Shown: positions 8,813 through 18,084, numbered from the stretch's first letter. The stretch is 64,000 nt of DNA from an uncultured Pontibacter sp. (GCF_947499215.1 NZ_CANMNI010000001.1:1631523-1695522); one strand, 5' to 3'. Notes: generated from the letters alone by a model not told the origin. Numbers and translations: made by a program.

Positions 8813-10111
8813 TTACTTGGTACGCACCTTGTGCCCGGCTATAGCAAAGTACAGGATGAACAAATAGCAAGGCACCATGATCCAGTAAGCCTGCTGTGAG
8901 TTAACAGCATCAGAAAGCGCTCCATAGATTAAGGGTAGAATGGCACCACCGGCTATACCCATGATCAGGAAAGAAGAGCCAATCTTGGTGAAACGCCCCA
9001 GATCAGCCAATGCCAGTGGCCAAATAGCAGGCCACATCAAGGCATTAGCCAAACCAAGCAGGGCAATAGAAAGCACAGACACGTAGCCCTCCGTCATGAT
9101 AGCCGAAATTGTGAATATAATGCCCAACACAGCCGACACCTGCAGCGCCTTCTCCTGCCGGATGAACCTAGGTATGGCCGCGATACCGATCAGGTAGCCA
9201 ACGATCATAGCTACAAGCGTTACAGAGGTGAAGAACTTGGCTTCTGTGAAAGGTATACCTTGCCCATAAGCGGCATAGCTGATGATGGTGTCACCGGCCA
9301 TTACTTCCACCCCCACATACAGGAACAGCGCAAAGGCTCCCATCAGCAGGTGCGGAAACTGTAGGATGCTAGTCTTATTCGTGTTGGCAGCAGCCACTGT
9401 TTCATCCTCCTGATCGGTGTCCACTTCAGGCAGCGACGAGAAGTATATCAGCACGGCCAGCACAATCAGCACACCCACGATCACTAGGTATGGCATGATC
9501 ACTTTCGCGGCCAAAGCGTCCAGTTCAACGGCTTTTTCGGCAGCGCTCATTGCACCTAAGCTATCTACCAACGCATCGGCATTTGAAAGCACAATAGCTC
9601 CCAGCACAATAGGCGCCAGCGATCCGGCCACTTTGTTGAAGATGCCCATGATACTGATGCGCTTAGCGGCACTTTCCAATGGCCCTAGAATCGTAACATA
9701 CGGGTTAGATGCCGTTTGAAGCACGGCTAGACCAGTACCCTGCACAAAGAGACCGAACAGGAAGAGCTCGTAAATTCGAGTCATGGCTGCCGGCACAAAG
9801 ATGGCAGCGCCCACCGCCATAATAAGCAGCCCGACGGACATCCCCCTTTTGAAGCCCGTTTTCTTCAGCACCCAAGCCGAAGGTATAGCCATCACCAGAT
9901 AGGAAATATAAAAGGCAAAGGCTACTAAATAGGATTGGAAATCATTCAGCTCACAGGCGATCTTCAGGTATGGGATCAGCACGGAGTTCAGCCACGTAAC
10001 GAAGCCGAAGATGAAAAACAGGGCACCGATGATGATAATCGAGCGCATGTATCCGCCCGAGGCATTCATCTGCCCGGTTTTGTCGTTAGTGGAAGAGGCT
10101 ACTTTAGTCAT
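8813..10111 (-). CDS. Sugar MFS transporter, FucP/NagP-like (probable GlcNAc permease)
   Basis: A 432-residue major facilitator of the FucP family with about 12 membrane segments. Typical family stretches are FFIFGFVTWLNSVLIPYLK in helix 1, QSYLVAFAFYISYLVMAIPSAW, and GLAVLQTASNPYVTILGP with the conserved QxxxNPY. FucP relatives carry fucose, glucose/galactose or GlcNAc with protons or sodium across the inner membrane. The adjacent hexosaminidase and NagB genes make GlcNAc the best guess (NagP role), but the substrate is inferred from context only. A 123-base gap separates it from the hexosaminidase upstream. Read-through is possible, or a promoter may lie in that gap. Confidence 0.85.
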   Translation of the reverse strand: MTKVASSTNDKTGQMNASGGYMRSIIIIGALFFIFGFVTWLNSVLIPYLKIACELNDFQSYLVAFAFYISYLVMAIPSAWVLKKTGFKRGMSVGLLIMAVGAAIFVPAAMTRIYELFLFGLFVQGTGLAVLQTASNPYVTILGPLESAAKRISIMGIFNKVAGSLAPIVLGAIVLSNADALVDSLGAMSAAEKAVELDALAAKVIMPYLVIVGVLIVLAVLIYFSSLPEVDTDQEDETVAAANTNKTSILQFPHLLMGAFALFLYVGVEVMAGDTIISYAAYGQGIPFTEAKFFTSVTLVAMIVGYLIGIAAIPRFIRQEKALQVSAVLGIIFTISAIMTEGYVSVLSIALLGLANALMWPAIWPLALADLGRFTKIGSSFLIMGIAGGAILPLIYGALSDAVNSQQAYWIMVPCYLFILYFAIAGHKVRTK

Positions 10112-10234
10112 TGTTGTTTTAAGGTATAGATTAGAAGCAAAAAAAATCTGGCGATTAAGCCCGGGAACAAGGGTACAATATAAAATTTATCTCGCTGATA
10201 TCAGGTGTTATACCCTCTAAATTTGGCATAAAGG

Positions 10235-12580
10235 TTACTCTACCACAATCTCATCCAACATCAGCCAAGTCTTTTGGCCGGCCGACGGGTACTGGTCCGG
10301 ACTCACCCTCACATTGCGCACCGTTACTTTTACATAGCGGGCACGAGTTAAAGGTATGGTCGTGGCTACTTCCTGCGTCATGATGCCCTCGGCACCGAGC
10401 GGGTTCGGGTCGTCAATCACGTCTACTGTCACGTAGGTTTTACCGTCTACAGACAGGGCGTACTCTACCTGCGTGGGCAGGAATATACGGTAGCCGATGT
10501 GCTGCATAAAGTTCACGCTCAATCGCCTGATGGGCTGTACCTTTTGCAGGTCTATCAAAAACTCGGCATCTCGTTCCAAAAAGCCAACCCAGTTGCCGTC
10601 GTACTGGTCGGTGGAGCCATACAGGCCGTCTACCAGTTTCGATGCTTTTGCAAAGCTTTGATGCGGTGTAGACGAGCGGATAAATGGTTTGTTAAAGGCT
10701 TTGTGCACATCGAACTGGCGGGTGCTCACTTTGCCCACCAACTTGCCGTTCACGAATGAGCCTGCCTTGATAGTAGTGGTTTTGTTCAGCGAAAAAGGTC
10801 CTTTGTATACCTGCGATTTGGCATTTGGCTCATAACCGTCTAAGGTATAGTGGATGGATACGTCTGCTGCATCGGTCTCGAACGTGACGGTTGCCCGGTT
10901 TGCGGCGGTGTCTACCTGCAGTTGCGGACGCACGTTAAAGGCGCTGCGAGCGTAGTTGACACCCATCGCATCGTAGCGCTTGTACTGTTCCTGCATGCGG
11001 TTCTGGAAGCTTTTCCAGTCTTTGAGCTTGGCAGGCGTCCAAAGCACTTCGCTCAAGGCACTTATGCGCGGGAATAGCATGTACTCTATGTGCTCCTCGG
11101 TAGTGATGTACTCGGTCCAGAGATTTGCCTGTGCGCCCAGTATGTACTTTTTCTCTTCGGCTGAAAGCTCGCTTGGCGTTGGGTCGTAGGCGTATACCTT
11201 GGAGAGCGGGTTGTACCCGTGAATGGTAACCGGCTCTAGGTCGCGCTCGCCTTGGTAGTGGTCGAAGTAGAGGGGTGAGCCCGGTGTCATCACCACGTAG
11301 TGCTTTTCTTTGGCGGCCGCTATACCTCCCTTGGTGCCGCGCCACGACATCACGTAGGCGTTCGGTGCCAGACCGCCCTCCAGAATCTCATCCCAGCCAA
11401 TGATGGTGCGGCCGTTCTTGTTCACAAACTTCTCGATGCGCTGCACAAAGTAGCTCTGCAACTCGTGCTCGTCCTTGAGCTTATTGTCTTTGATGCGTTT
11501 CTGGCATTTCGGGCACACTTTCCAGCGGGTTTTCGGGGCTTCGTCGCCTCCAATGTGGATGATTTTGCTCGGGAAGAGCTCCATCACCTCGGTGAGCACA
11601 TCCTCCAAGAAAGCAAACGTTTGCTCGTTGCCGGCGCAGAATATATCCGGAAAAATGCCCCACTTCGACTCTACTTTGTGCGGACCTCCCGTGCACGAAA
11701 GCTCCGGGAAAGCGGCCAGTGCCGCCAGTGCATGGCCCGGCATTTCGATTTCCGGCACCACATTGATAAAGCGCTCCTGCGCATAGGCCACTACTTCTTT
11801 TATCTGTTCCTGGGTATAATAACCGCCGTGGCGGCGCTTGCGGTAGGTTTGCGGCAAGTCCCAGTAGTGACCGATCAGGGTGCTGTCGCGCCATGCGCCT
11901 ACCTCTGTCAACTTCGGGTACTTTTTGATTTCGATGCGCCAGCCTTGGTCGTCGGTCAGGTGCCAGTGAAAGGTATTCAGCTTGTGCATCGCCAAGTAGT
12001 CGATATACTGTTTCACGAACTCCACCGGATAGAAATGGCGGGTAACATCCAAGTGCATGCCACGCCAGCCATAGCGGGGCTTGTCTACAATCTGGAGCGC
12101 AGGTATAAGCGCCGAGCCCGTCGTCTTTTGGGTGGGCAGCAACTGGCGCATGGTCTGTATACCTAAAAAAACGCCGTTGGCTTGTTTGGCAGCCAGTGTT
12201 ATACGGCTTTGGCTTACGTGCAAGGTATAGCCCTCCGCCCCCAGCGTATCGTTTTCGGTCTGCAGGGTCAGGTGTATAATATTCGTGTCCTTTTTCTTGG
12301 GTCTGCGCTGAATAAGCTCCGGTTTATTTCCAGTTGTCTGTTCAATGTGCTGGGCTAAAAACTCGCCTACACGCAGCAAATCGTCGCTTTTGGGATCTAC
12401 ATATACCTTGGTAGACGGCTGCACCAAAAAGCCTCCTTTTTGGGTAGTGAGCTTCACGGGCTGCGGAATAAGCGACAGCGACTCTGGTTTAACCTGTGCC
12501 TGTGCCGGCGACAAAGTGGCTATACCTGTGGCGCAGGCAAAAGAAAGTAAAAGGGCGAAGATATTCTTCCTGAACCTCAT
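10235..12580 (-). CDS. Beta-N-acetylhexosaminidase, GH20, secreted
   Basis: A 781-residue exported enzyme (signal peptide ending SPAQAQ) that releases terminal GlcNAc or GalNAc from chitooligosaccharides, glycans or murein fragments by substrate-assisted catalysis. Domains in order: GH20 N-terminal alpha/beta domain (about 35-160); catalytic barrel (about 165-510) with the Asp-Glu pair in HIGGDEAPKT near residue 343, plus FHWHLTDDQGWR and YVMSWRGTKG; a chitobiase C-terminal Ig-like domain (VDVSIHYTLDGYEP theme); and an F5/8C-like carbohydrate-binding tail (RRLSVNFMQHIGYRIFLPTQ). Neighbours NagP-like and NagB take up and process the product. Confidence 0.95.
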   Translation of the reverse strand: MRFRKNIFALLLSFACATGIATLSPAQAQVKPESLSLIPQPVKLTTQKGGFLVQPSTKVYVDPKSDDLLRVGEFLAQHIEQTTGNKPELIQRRPKKKDTNIIHLTLQTENDTLGAEGYTLHVSQSRITLAAKQANGVFLGIQTMRQLLPTQKTTGSALIPALQIVDKPRYGWRGMHLDVTRHFYPVEFVKQYIDYLAMHKLNTFHWHLTDDQGWRIEIKKYPKLTEVGAWRDSTLIGHYWDLPQTYRKRRHGGYYTQEQIKEVVAYAQERFINVVPEIEMPGHALAALAAFPELSCTGGPHKVESKWGIFPDIFCAGNEQTFAFLEDVLTEVMELFPSKIIHIGGDEAPKTRWKVCPKCQKRIKDNKLKDEHELQSYFVQRIEKFVNKNGRTIIGWDEILEGGLAPNAYVMSWRGTKGGIAAAKEKHYVVMTPGSPLYFDHYQGERDLEPVTIHGYNPLSKVYAYDPTPSELSAEEKKYILGAQANLWTEYITTEEHIEYMLFPRISALSEVLWTPAKLKDWKSFQNRMQEQYKRYDAMGVNYARSAFNVRPQLQVDTAANRATVTFETDAADVSIHYTLDGYEPNAKSQVYKGPFSLNKTTTIKAGSFVNGKLVGKVSTRQFDVHKAFNKPFIRSSTPHQSFAKASKLVDGLYGSTDQYDGNWVGFLERDAEFLIDLQKVQPIRRLSVNFMQHIGYRIFLPTQVEYALSVDGKTYVTVDVIDDPNPLGAEGIMTQEVATTIPLTRARYVKVTVRNVRVSPDQYPSAGQKTWLMLDEIVVE

Positions 12581-12713
12581 ATCAGCAATGTGTATTAAAA
12601 TGGTGTTGGTAGTGCTTAAAACGATGCAGTATGTTTTGTATTTCGTTGCGGCTGGAGCTATTTGAAATCAAGCACAAAGGTACACGCCATCCTTGTAAGG
12701 TATAGCCCTACCC

Positions 12714-12765
12714 AAAATAAAAACCGCTAAAACAAAGCCGGGTAATCTGCCTTGTTTTAGCGGTT
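12714..12765 (-). terminator. Terminator after the nagB fusion gene
   Basis: Perfect 14-bp stem AACCGCTAAAACAA / TTGTTTTAGCGGTT with a 16-nt loop, then a T-rich tract on the minus strand, 11 bases after the stop codon. Confidence 0.85.
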
Positions 12766-12775
12766 AGGTATATGT

Positions 12776-14695
12776 CTAGAATTTCCACCTTACGAAAGCC
12801 TCCATGGCCTCGTAGTTGGCCAGCCCCAGGTCGTCGTAGCTCTTGGCGGTATCGCGGTTGCGCTCCTCGGCACGCACCCAGAATTCACGGGAGTCATCGC
12901 CCGGGAACACCGGGCGGTCTTTCTGCGACTGATGCTTGAAGATGGCGTTGCGCTTGCGTTCCACCTCTTGCGGCGACAGCGGTACGGCCATCTCGATTTC
13001 GTGCGTGGCAAACTCGTGCCATGCGCCGCGGTACATCCACAGCCAGCAATCCTTGGCCCACGCTTCGGTTTCGCGGAGTCGGGACAGGGCGGCCAACACA
13101 ATGTTGAAGCAAACGATGTGCGTACCGTGCGGATCGGCAAAGTCGCCGGCGGCGAATACCTGATGCGGCTTTACTTGCTGCAACAGCTCCATGGTCAGCT
13201 CGACGTCGATTTCGGTTACGGGTTTTTTTACCGTCTTGCCTGTTTCATAGAATGGCAGCGCCATGAAGTGGATGTGATCGTCATCCAGACCCGCATAACG
13301 GGCACCCGCGATAGCCTCACTCTTCCGGATAAAGCCTTTCACATCGCGTATCTCCTGCGAGTCGAGCTGGTTGGGCTGTTTGTCTTCCAGGAACGTGCGC
13401 ATGTTCTCGTAGATTTCCTCCAAGTGATCTGTCTCTTTGCCGATGCTCTTGTTGAAGTCCATGGCAAATTCCATGTAGCGCAGCACATCGTCGTCCCAAA
13501 CGGCGGTGTTGCCGGAAGTCTGGTAGGCTACATGCACGTCGTGCCCTTGGTCGACCAGACGGATAAAGGTACCGCCCATCGAAATTACGTCATCGTCGGG
13601 GTGCGGCGAGAAGATAACCACACGTTTCTGGGCAGGCTCGGCACGCTCCGGACGGCGCTTGTCGTCGGCGCCAGGCTTGCCACCCGGCCAACCGGTGATG
13701 GTGCTTTGCAGCTTATTAAAGATGTCGATGTTGATTTCGTAAGCCGTTCCCTTTTCAGTGATGAGCTGGGCCATGCCATGGCTGTTGTAGTCTTCCTCGG
13801 TCAGTTTCAGAATCGGTTTCTGCACTTCTTCGGACAACCAAATCACCGCTTTCTTGATCATGGCATCATCCCACACACAATCTTTCACCAACCATGGCGT
13901 ATTGAAGCGGGTCAGCTCCGAAGCCGCGTCCACATCGAGCACAAACTCTACATTGTCCGACAACTGCAAGTAGGTAGCTGGCACCTCGCTCGACATCTCC
14001 CCCTCCACAGCTTTCTTGATGATCGGCGCTTTCTTACCGCTCCAAGCCATCAGAATGATTTCGCGGGCTTTGAAGATGGTGCCGATGCCCATCGTAATCG
14101 CTTTGCGCGGCACGTTCTCCTTGCCACCGAAATCACGGGAAGCATCGCGGCGTGTCAGGTCGTCGAGCGTAACCAGTCGTGTACCGGAGTTTGGTGCAGA
14201 ACCCGGCTCGTTGAAACCAATATGGCCCGTACGACCGATACCCAGAATCTGCAAATCCAGTCCCCCTACTGACTCGATCTTGCGCTCATATTCCAGACAG
14301 TAGTCATGAATTCTGTCCTGCGGCAGCGTGCCGTCCGGTATGTGCACATTGTTCTTATTGATGTCGATGTGGTCGAACAGGTTCTCGTTCATGAACGTGA
14401 CGTAACTCTGCACCGCCGTCGGCTGCATTGGGTAGTACTCGTCCAGGTTGAACGTGATGACATTGCGGAAGCTAAGGCCTTCTTCGCGGTGCAGGCGCAC
14501 CAGCTCGGCGTATACCTTTACGGGCGTGGCACCGGTGGCAAGACCCAGCACGGCTTTCTCGTTGCGTCCCTGTTTGTATCGGATGAGCTCCGCGATGCGC
14601 TGGGCAACTTTCACGGAAGCGATAAATTCGTCTTGGTAAATGGTAACCGGAAGCTTCTCAAATCGGGTCTCTTCCAGAAGATTTAATCGAGCCAT
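12776..14695 (-). CDS. nagB: Glucosamine-6-phosphate deaminase fused to a PIG-L/LmbE deacetylase-like domain
   Basis: A 639-residue two-domain protein. Residues about 1-300 are NagB-like (GLATGATPVKVYAELVR, TFNLDEYYPM, GIGRTGHIGFNEPGS), which converts GlcN-6-P to fructose-6-P and ammonia. The base Asp of FNLDEY and the His/Glu of GHIGFNEP are present, but the Asp that precedes GH in E. coli NagB (D141) is Thr here. Residues about 355-639 form a PIG-L/LmbE domain with PHPDDDVISMGG near residue 365 and DPHGTH downstream, the expected zinc ligands of GlcNAc deacetylases. Ordinary NagB is about 260 residues, so this is a true fusion, a form I associate with Bacteroidota. Transcribed 36 bases behind the ROK gene, so probably one operon. 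Confidence 0.92.
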   Translation of the reverse strand: MARLNLLEETRFEKLPVTIYQDEFIASVKVAQRIAELIRYKQGRNEKAVLGLATGATPVKVYAELVRLHREEGLSFRNVITFNLDEYYPMQPTAVQSYVTFMNENLFDHIDINKNNVHIPDGTLPQDRIHDYCLEYERKIESVGGLDLQILGIGRTGHIGFNEPGSAPNSGTRLVTLDDLTRRDASRDFGGKENVPRKAITMGIGTIFKAREIILMAWSGKKAPIIKKAVEGEMSSEVPATYLQLSDNVEFVLDVDAASELTRFNTPWLVKDCVWDDAMIKKAVIWLSEEVQKPILKLTEEDYNSHGMAQLITEKGTAYEINIDIFNKLQSTITGWPGGKPGADDKRRPERAEPAQKRVVIFSPHPDDDVISMGGTFIRLVDQGHDVHVAYQTSGNTAVWDDDVLRYMEFAMDFNKSIGKETDHLEEIYENMRTFLEDKQPNQLDSQEIRDVKGFIRKSEAIAGARYAGLDDDHIHFMALPFYETGKTVKKPVTEIDVELTMELLQQVKPHQVFAAGDFADPHGTHIVCFNIVLAALSRLRETEAWAKDCWLWMYRGAWHEFATHEIEMAVPLSPQEVERKRNAIFKHQSQKDRPVFPGDDSREFWVRAEERNRDTAKSYDDLGLANYEAMEAFVRWKF

Positions 14696-14731
14696 AGTTC
14701 TGAATGTGCTATAATGTGATGTTGTGTTTCG

Positions 14732-15985
14732 TTATTTGCTTGTATCGATGCGATGCTCAAAAATGCGCTCCATTACGGTGGCCACCGGTCCCAGTATACC
14801 TGCCTCCTGTCCCAGTTTCGACAGCGCGATTTCGGTGCGCTCCCGCAACTGCGTCATGCAATAGGTGTTGATGGATTGCTGAATCGGGGTGGTGAGGTAC
14901 TGCCGCGCCTCGGCCATTTTGCCGCCGATAATGATGAGCTCCGGGTTGAAAAGCTGAATGAGCATGGCGATGCCCTTGCCTAAATTCCGCCCTGTTTCGG
15001 CGAGTATGTTGATGGCGTACTGGTCGCCCTCGTGCGCAGCCTGAATGATGGCCTGCGGTTCAATTTTCTCCAGTTCCTGTCCCGACAGTGCTTTGAGCAA
15101 GGTGTCCTGACCAGCCTGCAGTCCCTCGCGGGCCATACGGGCCAAGGCGCTCCCAGAGGCCACCGTTTCGAGACAACCCCGTTTGCCGCAATGGCACAGC
15201 ACACCGTTGTCAATAAAGGGAATATGCCCGAACTCACCCGCAAAACCGGATGTGCCGAGACGCAATTTTCCGTCCATGATGATGCCCAAACCGATGCCCC
15301 AGTCCAGCGTGAGCACGAGCACGTCGCGCCTGCCCTGCGCCGCACCAAAACGGTACTCGGCCAAGGTGGCGCTCTTCACATCGTTTTGGATGTAGACTGG
15401 TTTATTAAACTTAAGCGCCAGCAAATCCTGTAGCGGTGTTTCGTCCTGACCGGTGAGTAAATAGGTATAGCTGTCGCCCTCTCTGGACGACACAAGCCCC
15501 GGCATGCTTAAGCCAATGCCCATCAGTTTGTCAGCGTCTATACCTGCCGAAAGCACGAGACTGTTGGCATGCTGGTACAGTTCGTCGAGCGCAGTTAGGT
15601 CTTTGGTAAGGCGTATGGGAAAGGTATGGGTACCGGTGATGTTGTTGTTCGTGCCGTCGAAAATAGCCATGTGGGTGCTGAACTTCTCCATCTCGATGCT
15701 TAGCACGAAAAGCGAGTCGTTGCGCAGTCCGTACAGCTCCGGCTTGCGACCACCTACCGATTCACCCCGGCCTTGCTTTTCAATCAGGCCCTCCGTCATC
15801 AACTCGTTGAGCAAGCCCATCGAGGTAGGCGAACTAATGTTGAAACGGTTGCAGATATCAGCATTGGAACGAGCACCCTTTACATAGAGGTGTCGCACGA
15901 TCTTGATTTTCTGCAGATGCTTCTTCCGCTCCACATGGTTCAGCTTCTCCAGATACTCTTCTTCCAATGTCAGGAACGCGCTCAT
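14732..15985 (-). CDS. ROK family transcriptional regulator (NagC/Mlc type)
   Basis: A 417-residue ROK protein with an N-terminal winged helix (about 20-85: KIVRHLYVKGARSNADICN, TSMGLLNELMTEGLIE) and a C-terminal sugar-kinase fold. Family landmarks are the glycine-rich GIGLGIIMDGKL, the GEFGHIPF motif with its metal-binding His, and the cysteine cluster CHCGKRGCLE that binds zinc. NagC and Mlc bind GlcNAc-6-P or a PTS protein and repress amino-sugar genes. Co-transcribed with nagB, it is the likely local regulator of GlcNAc use, and neighbouring transcription units may carry its operators. The family also includes glucokinases, but the HTH excludes that. Confidence 0.9.
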   Translation of the reverse strand: MSAFLTLEEEYLEKLNHVERKKHLQKIKIVRHLYVKGARSNADICNRFNISSPTSMGLLNELMTEGLIEKQGRGESVGGRKPELYGLRNDSLFVLSIEMEKFSTHMAIFDGTNNNITGTHTFPIRLTKDLTALDELYQHANSLVLSAGIDADKLMGIGLSMPGLVSSREGDSYTYLLTGQDETPLQDLLALKFNKPVYIQNDVKSATLAEYRFGAAQGRRDVLVLTLDWGIGLGIIMDGKLRLGTSGFAGEFGHIPFIDNGVLCHCGKRGCLETVASGSALARMAREGLQAGQDTLLKALSGQELEKIEPQAIIQAAHEGDQYAINILAETGRNLGKGIAMLIQLFNPELIIIGGKMAEARQYLTTPIQQSINTYCMTQLRERTEIALSKLGQEAGILGPVATVMERIFEHRIDTSK

Positions 15986-16129
15986 GCAATCAGTTTTGGT
16001 GTGATAACATAAAGTACGAGGATTGAAGACTTAAAAGCAAGATACTTTTATTAAATTTTTATTAAAGTTATCCCGAATAAATTATTTTTTAACCAATTAA
16101 ATAGCTGTTCGCTAAAAAAATCATCGGAT

Positions 16130-16213
16130 TGTCATTCCGAATGTAATGAGAAATCTGGATTGGTCTGGTAGTAATTAAATGTTCCAGATTTCTCACTTTG
16201 TTCGAAATGACAG
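16130..16213. repeat. MITE-like palindromic repeat
   Basis: Two near-identical inverted arms of about 29 bases (left GTCATTCCGAATGTAATGAG, right the complement of GTCATTTCGAACAAAGTGAG, both continuing into AAATCTGGA) around a 24-base centre. This sequence type, with the GTCATTTCGAA core, recurs in many bacterial genomes as a non-coding palindrome. No ORF inside. It lies in the 361-base gap (15986-16346) upstream of the ROK gene, which otherwise holds an AT-rich promoter-like tract and the hairpin at 16221. Confidence 0.75.
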
Positions 16214-16220
16214 CAAAAAA

Positions 16221-16244
16221 AGGCAGTAGCTCGCGCTACTGCCT
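16221..16244. terminator. Hairpin terminator upstream of the ROK gene
   Basis: Perfect 10-bp stem AGGCAGTAGC / GCTACTGCCT, 4-nt loop, preceded by seven A on the plus strand. It would terminate minus-strand transcription of the gene at 16347. Confidence 0.75.
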
Positions 16245-16346
16245 TTCCTTAATATCAAATCTGCCAACTCTATAACGGGCTTGTATAAGAAACGCGTGAG
16301 GCATTAGTCAAACATGATACCTGTGCTGTTTTGGCAGATTTAATTA

Positions 16347-16847
16347 TTAGTAACTTCCCAGAAATTCATCCAGCACGTCTTCATCGTCAAAATTCAGTAC
16401 AGCTTTAGCTACTTTCATTTGTCCTTTTGTTGCAGCTAACGCAGACAAAGCCGCTGCTGTAAACTCTAAGTCCCATTCTATACTTTTAGCTGAAATTATA
16501 AGTTCAGGTATGGACTCTAATGAATTGAGGTAATCTTCATAGTATTCTTTAGGTACTTGCGGATTATTCCTATGCCTTTGAACTTCAATGACAGCTGTTA
16601 GCCCAAGAATGCTTGAATTAACTATACCATTCTCTCTGGCTATTCTGATTAGATGCGGAACAGCAAAGTAGGAAGCCAAGCCAACATCTCCCTGATGGTG
16701 CAGCTCGTCCCAAAGTTCTGCGAGTATGTCATCAATTTCTTCTGAACTGTCGGCACTTTCTAATCTTCTAAGAGCAATGGAAGCGTCGTAGGGCGTTCTA
16801 CAGCCACCTTCAAGCTCTTTCCATTTTGGATCGTTCAACTCAATCAT
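16347..16847 (-). CDS. AT-rich hypothetical cytoplasmic protein with helical repeats
   Basis: The track ORF starts at 16880, overlapping the stop of the NlpC/P60 gene. I prefer the ATG at 16847 (MIELNDPKWKELEGG), giving 166 residues and a 26-base gap. The protein is acidic, lacks a signal or membrane segment, and looks all-helical with HEAT-like stretches (HFAVPHLIRIARENG-type, EFTAAALSALAATKGQMKVA). Codon use is clearly AT-richer than in the neighbours, which suggests recent acquisition. I do not recognise a family. Immunity-type helical proteins share this look, but no toxin partner is visible. Confidence 0.6.
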   Translation of the reverse strand: MIELNDPKWKELEGGCRTPYDASIALRRLESADSSEEIDDILAELWDELHHQGDVGLASYFAVPHLIRIARENGIVNSSILGLTAVIEVQRHRNNPQVPKEYYEDYLNSLESIPELIISAKSIEWDLEFTAAALSALAATKGQMKVAKAVLNFDDEDVLDEFLGSY

Positions 16848-16872
16848 TCTATTAATTCTTCTACCTGCCAAC

Positions 16873-18084
16873 CTACTCATACAAGGGCTTCTCGCGCAAA
16901 TCCACTAGCGTGGCTTCTGGCGACACCCGCTTGGCACGCAGGAAACGGCCCAGTTCGAAAGCATCGTGGTTTTCGGCGGATGGGTTCATGCTGTTGATGC
17001 GTACACGGCCGGCGGAGTGGATAAACTCTTGGTTGCCGCCGATCCACATACCTACGTGCACCACACGCTCTGGCTTGCCGTCTTTGGCAGGCACGCCGAA
17101 AAACAACAGGTCGCCCGGTCGAAGCTCGCCCCAACCCTTGTCGGTGCTTACCAGTTCGCCGATGTGTATTTGCTGCGAGGCGTCACGTGGCAGTACTAGC
17201 CCATTCATAAAGAACACCGTCTTGGTAAATCCGCTACAGTCCATACCTTTCACAGAAGTGCCACCCCACAGGTATGGCAGGCCAAGCAACTCCTTGCTTG
17301 AGGCTACTAGATTCTCTTCGGTTGGTTTGCGGCTGGCTACCCACTCTTTGAAACCCATGGCTTCAGCGGCAGGCACGTAGCCTGTTCGGCCATCCGGGAA
17401 AGTGACTTCATAAAAATCCTTTGCCTTATTTTTCAGCACCATCACGTCGCCGTATACCATGTCCGACACGGTAGTAGCGTTCTTGTCTGCCGTGGCGTGT
17501 GCGAAGCCGTAAGTCTTGGTATAGATAAGCTTTTTACCTTGCTGCCAGTTCGCGAAAGCGGTCTGGTCCATCAAAGCAATGCCGCCGTAATCTACCCAAG
17601 CCAGATACTGGTCAGGTGTCTGTACCAAGTACCAGCCGTTTTGCTTTTTCCATACCTTGAGCGGTGTGCCCATGGTCGCCTGCGTAGCCAATTCCGCAGA
17701 GTGCTTCGGCTGCGAGCGCAGGTTAGCCACCGAAATCGTCACGATGGCGTGGTGCTTCCCCTCGAGTTCCGTTTCCGGCAGCACCTGTATGCTATCCACA
17801 AACGACACGTTGGCTGCCTGCAGGCGCTTCAACAAGTCGGCTTTGGCTTCGGGCATGTTCGTTTCGCCGCGCAGCACATTGCCATTCGGCTCCACAACAA
17901 ACAGCGCAACACGTTTGTCTGGCGCGAATTGCTGGCGCACCGCTTCGATGTGGGTCTGGGCTGGCGAAGTTGCCGCTTGGTTTGTTTGAGCGGTAGCCGT
18001 AGCATCAGTGGATGTGCTTTGCGTACCGGCACAGGAAGCCAGCGCCAGCAAAAGCATCAGCACAAAAGAGTTGTTTTTAATCAT
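16873..18084 (-). CDS. NlpC/P60 (C40) cell-wall peptidase lipoprotein with SH3 domains
   Basis: A 403-residue lipoprotein (lipobox LASC, Cys near 18). After a Thr/Ala linker come a region with bacterial SH3-type segments (ATISVANLRSQPKHSAELAT, and VSDMVYGDVMVLKNK) and then the NlpC/P60 domain from about residue 265. Its catalytic Cys is in GMDCSGFTKTVFF (about 281) and its His in VVHVGMWIGG (about 341). Such enzymes cut the gamma-D-Glu-diaminopimelate bond and release L-Ala-D-Glu, the substrate of the dipeptide epimerase encoded close by. This fits a murein peptide salvage role in the periplasm. Confidence 0.92.
   Translation of the reverse strand: MIKNNSFVLMLLLALASCAGTQSTSTDATATAQTNQAATSPAQTHIEAVRQQFAPDKRVALFVVEPNGNVLRGETNMPEAKADLLKRLQAANVSFVDSIQVLPETELEGKHHAIVTISVANLRSQPKHSAELATQATMGTPLKVWKKQNGWYLVQTPDQYLAWVDYGGIALMDQTAFANWQQGKKLIYTKTYGFAHATADKNATTVSDMVYGDVMVLKNKAKDFYEVTFPDGRTGYVPAAEAMGFKEWVASRKPTEENLVASSKELLGLPYLWGGTSVKGMDCSGFTKTVFFMNGLVLPRDASQQIHIGELVSTDKGWGELRPGDLLFFGVPAKDGKPERVVHVGMWIGGNQEFIHSAGRVRINSMNPSAENHDAFELGRFLRAKRVSPEATLVDLREKPLYE

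Noticed and set aside
11300-12166. 288-aa plus-strand ORF opposite the hexosaminidase
   Set aside because: Antisense shadow; composition is that of an inverted coding frame.
12932-14272. 446-aa plus-strand ORF opposite nagB
   Set aside because: Antisense shadow of the nagB fusion, which has strong domain evidence; the translated protein has no recognisable motif.
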